NCBI RefSeq assembly: GCF_900088415.1
Contig: NZ_FLLQ01000002.1
Location: 735,330-799,329, forward strand
DNA length: 64,000 nucleotides
DNA from: Vibrio mediterranei
GTDB taxonomy: Bacteria > Pseudomonadota > Gammaproteobacteria > Enterobacterales > Vibrionaceae
Reading direction: 5' to 3'
A program made the translations under genes and the position numbers. This document shows positions 48,644 through 58,022 of the stretch, one piece after another (position 1 is the first letter of the stretch; every line of letters starts with the position of its first letter). Under the pieces are notes generated by a model. It worked only from the letters and a program-made list of their open reading frames with translations, was not told the origin of the DNA and ran no database searches.

Positions 48644-50587
48644 TTATGAAAGGGAACTATCCAGACCGTACTTCTTCATTTTTCTCCAAAGCGTAGCTCT
48701 ACTAACCTTCAGTACTTTGGCAATTTTGATAACCTTACCATTATGTATTTTCCAAGCATGCAATATCGCATCCTTTTCTATTTCTTCTAGAGATAAAACC
48801 TCTACTTCTTGCTTTACATCATCAATTGTATTGTTTTGCTTGATGTCTTCTGGAATATCAGACATCGATATTAAGTCGCCCTTTCGATTGAGCAGAATTC
48901 GTTCCATTTTGTTTTTTAACTCAGAGTTGTTCCCATTCCAGCGAAAGTTAATCAAAGCATCAAGAGCTGCCCTATTAATAGATACGCCTACATTATGTCG
49001 TTTCTTATAAGCATTAATGAGCGATAATACAGCATACTCAATATCTTCTTTGCGTTTTCGAAGAGGAGAGATTTCGATTTCATTTGCAGAGATTTCGTAA
49101 TACAACTGTTTACCAAATGCCCCCTGAGTAACGTATTCAAAAACGTCTGAATATGTGCTGCAAATCAACTGGAATTTTACAGGTATTAGCCGCTGGCTAT
49201 TATACCTACTCACCAGACCGGTCTTTAACAGTTTGAGCAAATTACCTTGCAATTCAGGGTCCAGTTGTTCTATCTTCTCCAAGAATAAGGTGCCACCATG
49301 AGCCAGCTCAAACTTTGATGGCTGCCCTCCGCTCCCTTCATCATCATGCCCTAGTATTTCTTGTATAGCGTGTTCAGAGTTTAAGGTCCTACAGTTCATA
49401 GTAATAAAGGGACCATTGCGATTAGGGCTCTCGTTATGCATAGCCATAGCGAGATCACTTTTACCAACACCTTCTTCACCAGAAATAAGGATTGGAGATC
49501 TCGAATTAACAGCACGTTTTGCTAACCTAATTGTATTCTTCATCTTTTTGGACTCAGATATCAGGTTCGAGAAAGTGTATCTAGCACTGCTTCCAACTTG
49601 CTGTTGAGCAAGCTCTCTGATTTTATCAATGGGATGAATAAAGAGAAGGCTCCCTCCATCACTTAAAGGTCGGATTGTAACTATTACCTCAATGAATGAG
49701 TCATTAACCTCAACAGTAGTTTGCTTTCTTCTTATAAATTCATGATTTAAAATGCTTTCACGCAAACTTGGTGGGAAGTTAATTATATTGAACACGTCAC
49801 AGTCAAGAACGCTTATTGCTCGGATATTGAGAATTTCTTCAGCCTGTCTATTTGTTTTTAGAATGTGATGGTCTTTGTTCCACGCAACTAATCCATCGTC
49901 CATACACTCTAGTGTTGCATTATAAGTACAACTCATTTTGTTAGACTGTTCCTGCTCCATATTAATATGAAGTTGGCTAGCAATTTCCCTTGAACACGAA
50001 CTAACAATAACATTAATTAACTCTGAGTGCGCTTCTACTTTGGTGAGCACACTGAAGGTTCCGCGAATACGGCCGAAAGTATCAAATATCGGTGCAGCGG
50101 ACATACTGTAATTGTGTAAATGCTGATTAAAATGATCAGCTCCAATTACCTCAGACGCTATGTGTGTTTCAAGTACTACACTGACAGCATTGGTCCCAAT
50201 AACACCTTCGTTGAGGAAACTACCATCTTTAATTCTTAACTGGCCTAACTCTTCGCTGAGTTCCTTATTCCCTAAAGACAATAGGATACAACCATTGTCG
50301 TCTGTTACTAACAGAACGACCTGCATATTTTGCATCGAGTCGTATGTGTCCTCAACAACAGTAATTGCAGAAGTAATCAACGTATCGCTCCGACTCAAAA
50401 GCGAACGGAGTGTGTAACCAGAAGCTATATGAGGCTTGGACCAATCATAAGGGTTACACCTTTTACTGCAACGCTCCCATGAATCTAATATTGGCGTCAA
50501 CGAGAAGTCTGGAGAGACCCAATGATGCTTCTGGTAAAATACCCATCTCTTTTTCTTGTCTTCAATTGCCGGCATAAGTGCCCTCAT
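48644..50587 (-). CDS. DhaR/AcoR-like activator of the AAA+ Fis family
   Basis: 647 residues. A GAF-like sensor region (about 25-200), a PAS-like region (about 215-310), an AAA+ domain (about 335-560) with Walker A GEEGVGKSD and sensor ...GGTLFLEKIEQLDPELQGNLL, and a C-terminal Fis HTH (VIKIAKVLKVSRATLWRKMK). The sigma-54 contact loop GAFTGA is missing (GHDDEGSGGQPSKFELAHGG instead), as in DhaR, which works with sigma-70. It lies between the two operons it probably controls. Confidence 0.88.
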   Translation of the reverse strand: MRALMPAIEDKKKRWVFYQKHHWVSPDFSLTPILDSWERCSKRCNPYDWSKPHIASGYTLRSLLSRSDTLITSAITVVEDTYDSMQNMQVVLLVTDDNGCILLSLGNKELSEELGQLRIKDGSFLNEGVIGTNAVSVVLETHIASEVIGADHFNQHLHNYSMSAAPIFDTFGRIRGTFSVLTKVEAHSELINVIVSSCSREIASQLHINMEQEQSNKMSCTYNATLECMDDGLVAWNKDHHILKTNRQAEEILNIRAISVLDCDVFNIINFPPSLRESILNHEFIRRKQTTVEVNDSFIEVIVTIRPLSDGGSLLFIHPIDKIRELAQQQVGSSARYTFSNLISESKKMKNTIRLAKRAVNSRSPILISGEEGVGKSDLAMAMHNESPNRNGPFITMNCRTLNSEHAIQEILGHDDEGSGGQPSKFELAHGGTLFLEKIEQLDPELQGNLLKLLKTGLVSRYNSQRLIPVKFQLICSTYSDVFEYVTQGAFGKQLYYEISANEIEISPLRKRKEDIEYAVLSLINAYKKRHNVGVSINRAALDALINFRWNGNNSELKNKMERILLNRKGDLISMSDIPEDIKQNNTIDDVKQEVEVLSLEEIEKDAILHAWKIHNGKVIKIAKVLKVSRATLWRKMKKYGLDSSLS

Positions 50588-50615
50588 GGATGTTCAATCT
50601 AAACGTCTAGACACA

Positions 50616-50632
50616 CTTAGCAAATTGTTACA
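50616..50632. promoter_or_regulatory. Weak operator-like site upstream of the regulator
   Basis: CTTAGCAAATTGTTACA matches 12 of 17 positions of the BCCT operator, including the GCAAATTG core. Suggests autoregulation. Confidence 0.35.
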
Positions 50633-50874
50633 GTAAGCAATATTTGTCTTACTATGTAGTCAACGTTATCTATATCACACTGATACTATTCAACAAACGT
50701 CATATACTACAATGCTTCTCTTGCTAACAATTTAAAGTAACATCTACTGTCTTATTCTAATTATCTTAAAATATTCCATCATTCAGTTTTTTGATCTCAA
50801 TATTTAATTAACCTCGAAGAGAGTAGTAATGTCCCAAAGTTGAATGTTCGTCATAAAGAGGTAGTTCAGTCAGC

Positions 50875-50901
50875 AAAATGGTTTCATTTTGCAACCATTT
50901 T
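50875..50901. promoter_or_regulatory. Operator-like inverted repeat upstream of gcl
   Basis: Perfect arms AAAATGGTT and AACCATTTT with a 9-base spacer. The inner 17 bases, GGTTTCATTTTGCAACC, match the BCCT operator at 14 of 17 positions when read on the minus strand. Confidence 0.6.
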
Positions 50902-51016
50902 AACCATTAGTTTGGTCTCATTTTTAAACATCTCCAGATTTTTGTTACTTAGCGCTTCTTCGAATAATTTATCTACACAAATTTCAAAGAACTATTTTGC
51001 ATTATCGGAGCATATT

Positions 51017-52759
51017 ATGGCGCAAATGAAAGCAATTGAGGCTGCGGTCCTGATTATGAAAAAGGAAGGGGTAAATGTAGTATTCGGTGTACCCGGAGCT
51101 GCTATTAATCCTCTTTACGCAGCATTCAAGACAATTGGAGGAATCGAACATATTCTGGCACGCCATGTTGAAGGCGCCTCCCATATGGCTGAGGGTTATA
51201 CTCGTACCAAAGATGGTAATATTGGTGTTTGTATAGGGACATCTGGACCCGCTGGAACAGATATGATCACAGGTCTCTATTCAGCCTCAGCCGATTCCAT
51301 TCCAATTTTAACTATTACTGGGCAGGTTCCAACGGCAAAGCTACATAAAGAAGACTTTCAAGGTGTCGACATTGAAGCTATAGCTAAGCCAGTCACAAAA
51401 ATGGCAATAACGATTCGCGAAGCAGCACAACTTCCGGGAACTTTCCAAAAGGCCTTCTACAAAATGCGATCCGGTCGCCCTGGGCCTGTCCATATTGACC
51501 TTCCTATGGATGTTCAAATGACGGAAATCGAGTTTGATATCGATTTGTACGAACCAATGACACCCAACAAGCCTAAAGCCAGCCGCAACCAAATCGAACG
51601 TGCCTTGCAAATGCTTAATGATGCGGAAAGACCTATTCTGGTAGCTGGAGGTGGTGTCATTAATGCTGGTGCTAGCCCCCTATTCCAAAGATTCGCAGAA
51701 ATCACAGGAGTGCCAGTCATTCAAACTCTACGTGGATGGGGAGCGATTTCAGATGATCATGAATTAATGATTGGGAGAATGGGATGTCAGGCTGGCCACC
51801 GTTATGGCAACGCTTCCTATCTTGAATCAGACTTTGTACTTGGCATAGGCAACCGCTGGGCAAATCGTCACACAGGCAACATTGAAACCTATACAAAGGG
51901 TAGAAAATTTGTCCATGTCGATATTGAACCAACACAGATCGGTCGGATTTTTGGTCCGGATCTAGGTATTGTTTCCGATGCTGAAGAAGCGTTAAAACTG
52001 TTTGTTATCGTGGCAACAGAGATGAAGGAAAAGGGAGAACTAAAAGTACGAACAGAATGGCAAAGTGAGTGTATTCAGCGTAAAAGTACAATGCTTCGTC
52101 GTACTAACTTCGACAACAAACCAATCAAGCCACAACGTATTTATCAAGAGATGAATGCGGTATTTGGCCCCAATACCCGCTACGTTGCAACTATCGGCAA
52201 TGCTCAAATCGCAGCTAATCAATTTTTAAATGTACACCGTCCTCGTCACTGGATTAATTCATGCCAAGCTGGACCACTTGGATGGACCATGCCAGCAGCA
52301 TTAGGGGTTGTAAAAGCAGACCCATCAACCCCAGTAGTCGGAGTTTCCGGTGACTACGATTTCCAGTTTCTTATAGAAGAGCTAGCAGTTGGAGCACAGT
52401 TCAAACTGCCATATATCCATGTTCTTGTTAACAATGCTTATCTAGGTTTGATTCGACAATCTCAACGTGCTTTCGAAATTGATCACTGCGTTCAACTAGA
52501 TTTTGAAAACATCAACGCTCCTGAAGTCAATGGATACGGGGTAGATCATGTTTCAGTTGTAGAGGGTTTGGGTTGCAAAGCAATTCGAGTGTTTGACCCA
52601 GAAGAGATAAAGCCTGCACTGCTTAAGGCCCAACAATGGACTAGGGAACATAAGGTCCCAGTTGTTGTAGAAGTTATAACCGAGCGAGTGACCAATATAT
52701 CTATGGGACCTGATATCGATAAAGTCGTTGAGTTCGAAGAAATTAACGATCTGGTTTAG
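51017..52759 (+). CDS. gcl: Glyoxylate carboligase (tartronate-semialdehyde synthase)
   Basis: ThDP enzyme joining two glyoxylates to tartronate semialdehyde and CO2. From the ATG at 51017 (behind GGAG) it has 580 residues and aligns end to end with E. coli Gcl as I remember it. Val at residue 51 ([15 protein letters not shown]) replaces the usual catalytic Glu of ThDP enzymes, diagnostic for Gcl. The ThDP/Mg motif is [18 protein letters not shown]. The frame is open 59 codons upstream, but that part is not homologous and overlaps the operator. Confidence 0.95.
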   Translation: MAQMKAIEAAVLIMKKEGVNVVFGVPGAAINPLYAAFKTIGGIEHILARHVEGASHMAEGYTRTKDGNIGVCIGTSGPAGTDMITGLYSASADSIPILTITGQVPTAKLHKEDFQGVDIEAIAKPVTKMAITIREAAQLPGTFQKAFYKMRSGRPGPVHIDLPMDVQMTEIEFDIDLYEPMTPNKPKASRNQIERALQMLNDAERPILVAGGGVINAGASPLFQRFAEITGVPVIQTLRGWGAISDDHELMIGRMGCQAGHRYGNASYLESDFVLGIGNRWANRHTGNIETYTKGRKFVHVDIEPTQIGRIFGPDLGIVSDAEEALKLFVIVATEMKEKGELKVRTEWQSECIQRKSTMLRRTNFDNKPIKPQRIYQEMNAVFGPNTRYVATIGNAQIAANQFLNVHRPRHWINSCQAGPLGWTMPAALGVVKADPSTPVVGVSGDYDFQFLIEELAVGAQFKLPYIHVLVNNAYLGLIRQSQRAFEIDHCVQLDFENINAPEVNGYGVDHVSVVEGLGCKAIRVFDPEEIKPALLKAQQWTREHKVPVVVEVITERVTNISMGPDIDKVVEFEEINDLV

Positions 52760-52823
52760 AAATATGTATTTGTTCTCCGCTTTCAATTAAGCGGAGAATG
52801 AAATAGAACAAATTGGAGTAATT

Positions 52824-53606
52824 ATGCCTAAACTTGCAGCGAACCTATCTATGCTCTTCACAGAGTACAAGTTTATTGACCGATTCGAGGCCGCCTCGAG
52901 GTCAGGGTTTCAAGGGGTAGAATATCTATTCCCCTACGATTTTGAACCCAAAGAAATCGCCGACAAACTCAATGAATATTCACTAACTCAAGTTCTTTTT
53001 AACCTACCAGCCGGCGACTGGGATAAAGGTGAGCGAGGTATTGCCTGCCATCCTGAACGAATTGAGGAGTTTCGTGAGGGCGTTAGCCAAGCTATTCGAT
53101 ATGCAAAAGTACTGAACTGCAACCAACTAAATTGCTTAGTTGGAATTAAGCCAGAGAACGTAACCGAAGAAGACGCTTTTAAAACGACTGTAAACAATTT
53201 GAAATACGCCTCTGAAAAGTTAGGTGCCGAAGGCATACAGCTAATTGTTGAAGCGATTAATACACAGGATATGCCTAATTTCTTTATAAACAGTACCCAA
53301 AAAGCAATACGTATCATTTCCGAAGTCGGCAAAGATAACCTTCAATATCAATACGACATTTATCACATGCAGATTATGGAAGGTAACCTTGCTCGTACAC
53401 TTACCGACCACAAAGCTGTTATCAAACACATTCAATTGGCAGACAACCCTGGTCGAAATGAACCAGGAACAGGAGAAATTAACTACCCGTTCCTACTCAA
53501 ACATATCGATGAAATTGGCTACGAAGGCTGGATCGGCTGTGAGTATGTGCCAAAAACAACGACTGAGGAAAGCCTTAGTTGGATTAAAGAATACAACCTA
53601 GTTTAG
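52824..53606 (+). CDS. hyi: Hydroxypyruvate isomerase
   Basis: 260-residue TIM barrel (xylose-isomerase-like) interconverting hydroxypyruvate and tartronate semialdehyde. Motifs: KLAANLSMLFTEYKFIDRFE at the N-terminus, LIVEAINTQDMPNFF (catalytic Glu) and HIQLADNPGRNEPGTGEINY, typical of Hyi. Start behind TTGGAG. It lies between gcl and the reductase gene, the usual gcl-hyi-glxR order. Confidence 0.93.
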   Translation: MPKLAANLSMLFTEYKFIDRFEAASRSGFQGVEYLFPYDFEPKEIADKLNEYSLTQVLFNLPAGDWDKGERGIACHPERIEEFREGVSQAIRYAKVLNCNQLNCLVGIKPENVTEEDAFKTTVNNLKYASEKLGAEGIQLIVEAINTQDMPNFFINSTQKAIRIISEVGKDNLQYQYDIYHMQIMEGNLARTLTDHKAVIKHIQLADNPGRNEPGTGEINYPFLLKHIDEIGYEGWIGCEYVPKTTTEESLSWIKEYNLV

Positions 53607-53633
53607 GTCTAGAAATTACTAAAGGAGTTAAAA

Positions 53634-54518
53634 ATGGCAAATATCGGTTTTATTGGGACAGGTATTATGGGCAAACCTATGGCAAAGAACCTGCAAGATG
53701 CAGGTCACACGCTGTACTTCTCTGAACATTTTGAGCCTGCTCCCCAAGAATTATTGGGTGAATATGGTTTTGCTGCTCCAACGCCTGCTGCCGTGGCTGA
53801 AGCGTGCGAGTTTATTATTATTATGGTTCCTGACACTCCCCAAGTGGAAGATGTTTTATTTAGTGATATTGGGGTTTCAAAAGGGCTATCAAAAGACAAA
53901 ATAGTCATAGACATGAGCTCGATATCACCAATCGCCACCAAAGAATTTGCCTCGAAAGTTGAAGCACTTGACGCGCACTACCTAGATGCTCCAGTTTCAG
54001 GAGGCGAAGTTGGTGCAGTCAATGGAACACTTTCAATCATGGTTGGCGGTAAAGATGAGATCTTCAAACGAGCAGAACCACTGTTTGACTTAATGGGACA
54101 GAATATCACTCTGGTTGGTACCAATGGCGATGGTCAGACTTGTAAGGTTGCCAACCAAATCATCGTCGCACTTAACATCGAAGCCGTAGCAGAAGCTCTT
54201 GTATTTGCATCTAAAGCAGGCGCGAATCCTACCAAGATTCGTGAAGCTTTAATGGGTGGTTTCGCGTCTTCAAAGATCTTGGAAGTTCATGGAGAACGCA
54301 TGATTAAAGGTACATTCGAGCCGGGATTTAGAATCGGATTACATCAAAAAGACCTGAACTTAGCCCTTGAAGGTGCACGTGTGCTTAATGTTAATTTACC
54401 AAATACAGCAACGGCTCAAGAGCTTTTTAATACCTGTGCTTCACTAGAAGGAAGTAACTGGGATCATTCAGCCATGATCAAAGCAATAGAACACATGTCA
54501 AACCACTGCATTAGATAG
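53634..54518 (+). CDS. glxR: Tartronate semialdehyde reductase (2-hydroxy-3-oxopropionate reductase)
   Basis: 294 residues of the beta-hydroxyacid dehydrogenase family; reduces tartronate semialdehyde to D-glycerate with NAD(P)H. IGFIGTGIMGKPMAKNLQ is the nucleotide motif, DAPVSGGEVGAVNGTLSIMV the substrate loop and KVANQIIVALNIEAV holds the catalytic Lys (about residue 171). It ends the gcl operon. No glycerate kinase follows, so the host must supply it. Confidence 0.94.
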   Translation: MANIGFIGTGIMGKPMAKNLQDAGHTLYFSEHFEPAPQELLGEYGFAAPTPAAVAEACEFIIIMVPDTPQVEDVLFSDIGVSKGLSKDKIVIDMSSISPIATKEFASKVEALDAHYLDAPVSGGEVGAVNGTLSIMVGGKDEIFKRAEPLFDLMGQNITLVGTNGDGQTCKVANQIIVALNIEAVAEALVFASKAGANPTKIREALMGGFASSKILEVHGERMIKGTFEPGFRIGLHQKDLNLALEGARVLNVNLPNTATAQELFNTCASLEGSNWDHSAMIKAIEHMSNHCIR

Positions 54519-54608
54519 GAGATAAACAACTTGAGCGATTTCGAACTAAGCCGTCTTTAGGTTTGGTACGGAATCGCCTTATTCACTTATTAATTTACGA
54601 GCCTAACC

Positions 54609-55505
54609 AGCTTTGTTGCTTATTTCGGTGAAAATACTTGTTATCCCTACGTTGATCAGTTCTTAAACAACATAGTAGGTTTTAGGCATGCCTATCCCAG
54701 TTAGCTTGTTGAGTGCTTTAATCATGGCGTAATTCTCACCAACTTGTGCGTTATAATTCCGAAGTGTAAGTGAAGCACCTAGTAGTTGTTTTACGCGATA
54801 CATAGCGGCCTCCGACAATGACCGCCTAATGGTAACCATACTTCTGTTTCCACTTTTTGTTCGCTCCATAGAGCTTTTGGCAGCCAACTGCTAGGTTAAC
54901 GTGGATGCCCTTTTCCCCAGAAAGCTGCCCCCTCACGCGGAGGGATTAGAGGTATCGCTTTCTTAACCCTAATCGCCCTATGACGCTCTCTTGTATCATA
55001 TGCACCATCTCCCGAGATTGCCTTGATGGTTCGACCTGTTTGCTTGAGTAGGTAGGGGAGTACTTCCGCATCGGTCACACCTCAGCTCTGCGACGATTAT
55101 TTCATGCTCATGTGTATCTGTATCAACCGCAAGATGGAATTTACGCCAGACTCGAACGCTTACCATCAGTTCCATGCTTTTCCACTTTCCATTCTCCCTC
55201 ACCGTATACTTTGAGCCCCGTTGCATCAATGGCCAGAAAATGCGCTTTACCATGAGAGCCGTCGTGACAGCGAGATCATTAAAAAGCCTTGATTTACCAC
55301 GTCTGTCCTGTTTAGGTTCTTTCCACTCAATTATGGCCTCCTCGTCAATCCAAAACGTGAGTGAACTTCTGTCGTTCAAGAAGTTATTATACCTACGCCA
55401 GTTGGTAGTTTTATAACGAGGCTTCGGCATGAAATCAAAGCCAGTGAATGAACGTCCCTGATCTTGAGATTCTGATTTAGTTTACTCGATTTGTGCAACA
55501 AAGCC
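54609..55505 (-). mobile_element. IS5-family (IS903-like) insertion sequence, decayed
   Basis: Ends GCTTTGTTGCTTATTT (left) and, inverted, GGCTTTGTTGCACAAAT (right) are those of the IS903 group. The minus-strand transposase is broken into at least three frames: 54996-55430 (YKTTNWRRYNNFLNDRSSLT), about 54896-55078 (IKAISGDGAYDTRERHRAIR) and 54663-54887. About 900 bp remain of a usual ~1050. Inactive. Confidence 0.8.
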
Positions 55506-55606
55506 ATTCGCAAATCCAACCTCTCTAAAGTGAATTATTCTTAACAGTGCACTGTATTTTTACAATAATACCGTTCCATGTTCTGTATTTATTTGAGGAT
55601 TCAAAT

Positions 55607-55977
55607 ATGCCATTTCTAGCTAACAATAAGACGCAAAACCTGAACCACTTTTCTATCTATGGTAAGAACAAGAACGGTGACAGACCTGTTTTCGATCTTT
55701 CTGAGTCACAGCACAACTATCAACAACTAGCTAACGCTGATATCGGTGACACAATCTACGTCATCAATGTGAACGGTACGATCACAATGGTTTCGAAATC
55801 ACAGAGATTCGCTCAATAGACTTTGATGGTGAGAAAGGGATCGTTATTTTCGGTAATCCTACAGGTAAGAGAATTGATCTAGAGTACAGCAAATTTGTGA
55901 AGGCTCATGGCATCACCGACTCACGCGTAACGCCAGAAGGTAAAATGACAATCGGCTTCAACGTGGTGGAGTTCTAA
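55607..55977 (+). pseudogene. Frameshifted gene of unknown, possibly phage origin
   Basis: Starts MPFLANNKTQNLNHFSIYGK behind GAGGATTC. Around 55790 the frame shifts, and the new frame reads FEITEIRSIDFDGEKGIVIF to a stop at 55977. Joined, it would be about 120 residues. It lies three bases before a lipoprotein-like gene, a tight arrangement reminiscent of filamentous phages. Family not recognised. Confidence 0.5.
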
Positions 55978-55979
55978 TC

Positions 55980-56318
55980 ATGAAGAAACTAATCCTAGCA
56001 ATATTATCAACTTCAATCCTAGCTGGCTGTGGTGATGGAAGTTTCAATAACTCGGTTACGCCTGAACCAACCACACAGTGGGCGGATTACACCCAAGAGA
56101 GTAATGGAATTACATACCACAAGTATGATAAAGAGTTGAGTGGTGAGCGAGCAATAACTACTGACTGTTTTTTTAAATTAAAGAGTCATCTAGAGGGGGG
56201 TAATGAAGAAATTGATATTACTTGGGGTGCTATTTGCGCCCCTTACTTTATCTGCGGATTACACATGCAACATCGCAGATACTGGCAAAAACTATACCGA
56301 AACAATTCGTTACCATGA
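55980..56318 (+). CDS. Small lipoprotein-like protein, 3' end doubtful
   Basis: 112 residues. MKKLILAILSTSILAGCGDG is a clean lipoprotein signal with lipobox LAGC (Cys 17). After about residue 75 the sequence is read out of frame over the next small gene, so the true C-terminus may have been altered by a frameshift. Function unknown. Confidence 0.55.
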   Translation: MKKLILAILSTSILAGCGDGSFNNSVTPEPTTQWADYTQESNGITYHKYDKELSGERAITTDCFFKLKSHLEGGNEEIDITWGAICAPYFICGLHMQHRRYWQKLYRNNSLP

Positions 56319-56364
56319 CAAAAATGGTAAACCGAGATTGAAGAAGGTGAGAGTATACAGATAA
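56203..56364 (+). CDS. Small secreted protein (53 residues)
   Basis: ATG at 56203 behind GAGGGGGG. The signal peptide MKKLILLGVLFAPLTLSA precedes a 35-residue mature part with one Cys and a basic end (KPRLKKVRVYR). It overlaps the lipoprotein frame and shares its stop with the next start (taATG). Unknown function. Confidence 0.5.
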   Translation: MKKLILLGVLFAPLTLSADYTCNIADTGKNYTETIRYHDKNGKPRLKKVRVYR

Positions 56365-56465
56365 TGAAACTCACACAAGGCGACTTATGTCCCTCCTGCT
56401 CATTGATAATAACTCTCCCTCCTGATATCCAACCAACTTGTCTTGGTTGCGGGTACCGCTTCTGA
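56364..56465 (+). CDS. Mini zinc-ribbon protein (33 residues)
   Basis: MKLTQGDLCPSCSLIITLPP then a second knuckle, CLGCGYRF. Two CxxC pairs form a minimal zinc ribbon. It overlaps the previous stop by one base, which suggests real coupling despite the size. Possible small DNA-binding or phage protein. Confidence 0.45.
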   Translation: MKLTQGDLCPSCSLIITLPPDIQPTCLGCGYRF

Positions 56466-56774
56466 CAGAAATAAAAACCCTCTAACCGAATTGGCTAAGG
56501 GGCTTTTATTTAAAACCAAACAACTTCTTGATACTCACATAGTGCAGAGGAATCCCAAAATTATTTTGATAAAAATCATAAAGTTAAGGTAGAATCACAC
56601 CTTTTCATGTGATCAAATGGTTTCGCCAAAAATCAATAACCAAATATCCAGATGTGCGAACTCGATATTCTATAGGACTCTCTTACTAATTCTGACCGGA
56701 TATTAGGACAAGTTGGGCAAATTCTAGCGAGATTTGTCGGCCAAAATTCTCTGACACGGAATTGGACAAAATGT
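56466..56774. other. Stretch without genes before the IS element
   Basis: About 300 bp; a weak hairpin (CCCTCTAACC...GGCTAAGGGG, about 56480-56505) may end the small-gene run. Nothing else recognised. Confidence 0.4.
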
Positions 56775-56786
56775 ATGGTACGCCCC

Positions 56787-57005
56787 GTTTTGCAAGTGAA
56801 AATCCAAAAAAACGGAGTTGGTTTGCGCTAATGTATTCAGAGTCTAATTGAGACCAATTTACTTTAGCCCCAGCTCTACGATGAGATCCGCGCCAGATTG
56901 TCCTCAAAAATGAGAAAGCACTCTAAGTTGCTGTTCTGTCCACAAGGTCTTCAATCTGGTGGTCTAACCGTTTTGTCATCTTTCATTTTCATATGCAAAC
57001 TTGAT
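56787..57005 (-). ncRNA. Candidate bridge/seek RNA region of the IS1111-type element
   Basis: Noncoding stretch between the transposase stop and the element end, conserved with 42106-42319 in the other copy except in a few short patches (around 56843-56862 and 56905-56935). In IS1111-type elements the target-guiding RNA is encoded downstream of the transposase, so this is its expected place. No transcript or fold was computed. Confidence 0.5.
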
Positions 57006-58022
57006 TTATCTTCTTATTTCAAAAGGCTTTTTCGTTGCCATAACAGACCAAGCAATCCTTGCTAGCTTATTCGCTAATGCTACCAAAGCAACATTGAAAG
57101 GCTTTCGATGCTTTAGCTCTATTAGCCACTTACCAAAATATTTTTCAGCCGTTCCATCTCTCCAGAGTACTGCTCTGGCTGCGTGTATAAAGAGTTCTCG
57201 TAATTCTTTATTCCCACGCTTAGAGATCCCAAGCATTCTCGGCTTCCCACCTGTTGAATACTGAAATGGAACGAGACCCAGCCATGCAGCGAAGTTGCGG
57301 CCATTAGAAAAATCTTCAGGATCGGACACCGAAGATATGCAGCAAACAGCGGTCATAGGCCCGACTCCAGGTACTGTTTGTAAAATCGTGAATAACTCAT
57401 TACCACTATTTAGAGTCTCTAGCTTTTTGTCTTGTTCTTTGATTTTGTTATTAAGCTCATTGTAATGATCAAGCTGATTTCGCAACTCAAAAATAAGCAA
57501 AGGTGGAACCTGTTGGCCTGTATCAGCCAACCACTGAAAAAGCCGTTTCATATTTGCATGTCCGCGTGGAAAGCTGAACCCAAATTCAGTGAGGATTGAG
57601 CCTATACGGTTCATGACTGCGGTGCGCTCTCGAATATAGCCTGTTCTGATTCTTCGGATTACTACTCCTAGCTGCGCTTGCTCAGTTTTAGGTGAGACAA
57701 ACCTCATCCTAGGTCGAGTTGCAGCTTCAGCAATCGCATCAGCATCAATGAAGTCGTTTTTATGACTCTTAACATAGGGCTTAACATATTGTGGAGGGAT
57801 CAGTTTAACTTGATGCCCATACTCTTGGCATTTTCTAGCAAGCCAGTGCGCTCCACAACAAGCTTCCATTGCTATTAATACTGGCTCATGAACCGAGATA
57901 AACTGAAGTAACTTTGATCTAGAGAATTTGTGTCTATAACGTTGTTGGCCAGCATAGTCATGACCAACGACATGGAAAGTAGATTTACCTAGATCAATAC
58001 CGATAGTTTTAATAGCCGACAT
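57006..58022 (-). CDS. IS110-family transposase (DEDD recombinase)
   Basis: 338 residues. The RuvC-like N-terminal domain has TIGIDLGKSTFHVVGHD (first Asp), AMEACCGAHWLARKCQEYG (Glu) and KSHKNDFIDADAIAEAATRP (Asp pair). The C-terminal transposase_20 domain has VPGVGPMTAVCCIS and the conserved Ser in FQYSTGGKPRMLGISKRG. It looks intact and potentially active. Confidence 0.93.
   Translation of the reverse strand: MSAIKTIGIDLGKSTFHVVGHDYAGQQRYRHKFSRSKLLQFISVHEPVLIAMEACCGAHWLARKCQEYGHQVKLIPPQYVKPYVKSHKNDFIDADAIAEAATRPRMRFVSPKTEQAQLGVVIRRIRTGYIRERTAVMNRIGSILTEFGFSFPRGHANMKRLFQWLADTGQQVPPLLIFELRNQLDHYNELNNKIKEQDKKLETLNSGNELFTILQTVPGVGPMTAVCCISSVSDPEDFSNGRNFAAWLGLVPFQYSTGGKPRMLGISKRGNKELRELFIHAARAVLWRDGTAEKYFGKWLIELKHRKPFNVALVALANKLARIAWSVMATKKPFEIRR

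Noticed and set aside
50840..51016. N-terminal extension of the gcl frame (59 codons)
   Set aside because: Not homologous to Gcl, hydrophobic by chance, and covers the operator-like repeat. The ATG at 51017 has a ribosome site and gives the family N-terminus.
48262..51016. Sigma-54 promoters for the catabolic operons
   Set aside because: No clear TGGCAC-N5-TTGC element was found, and the regulator lacks GAFTGA.
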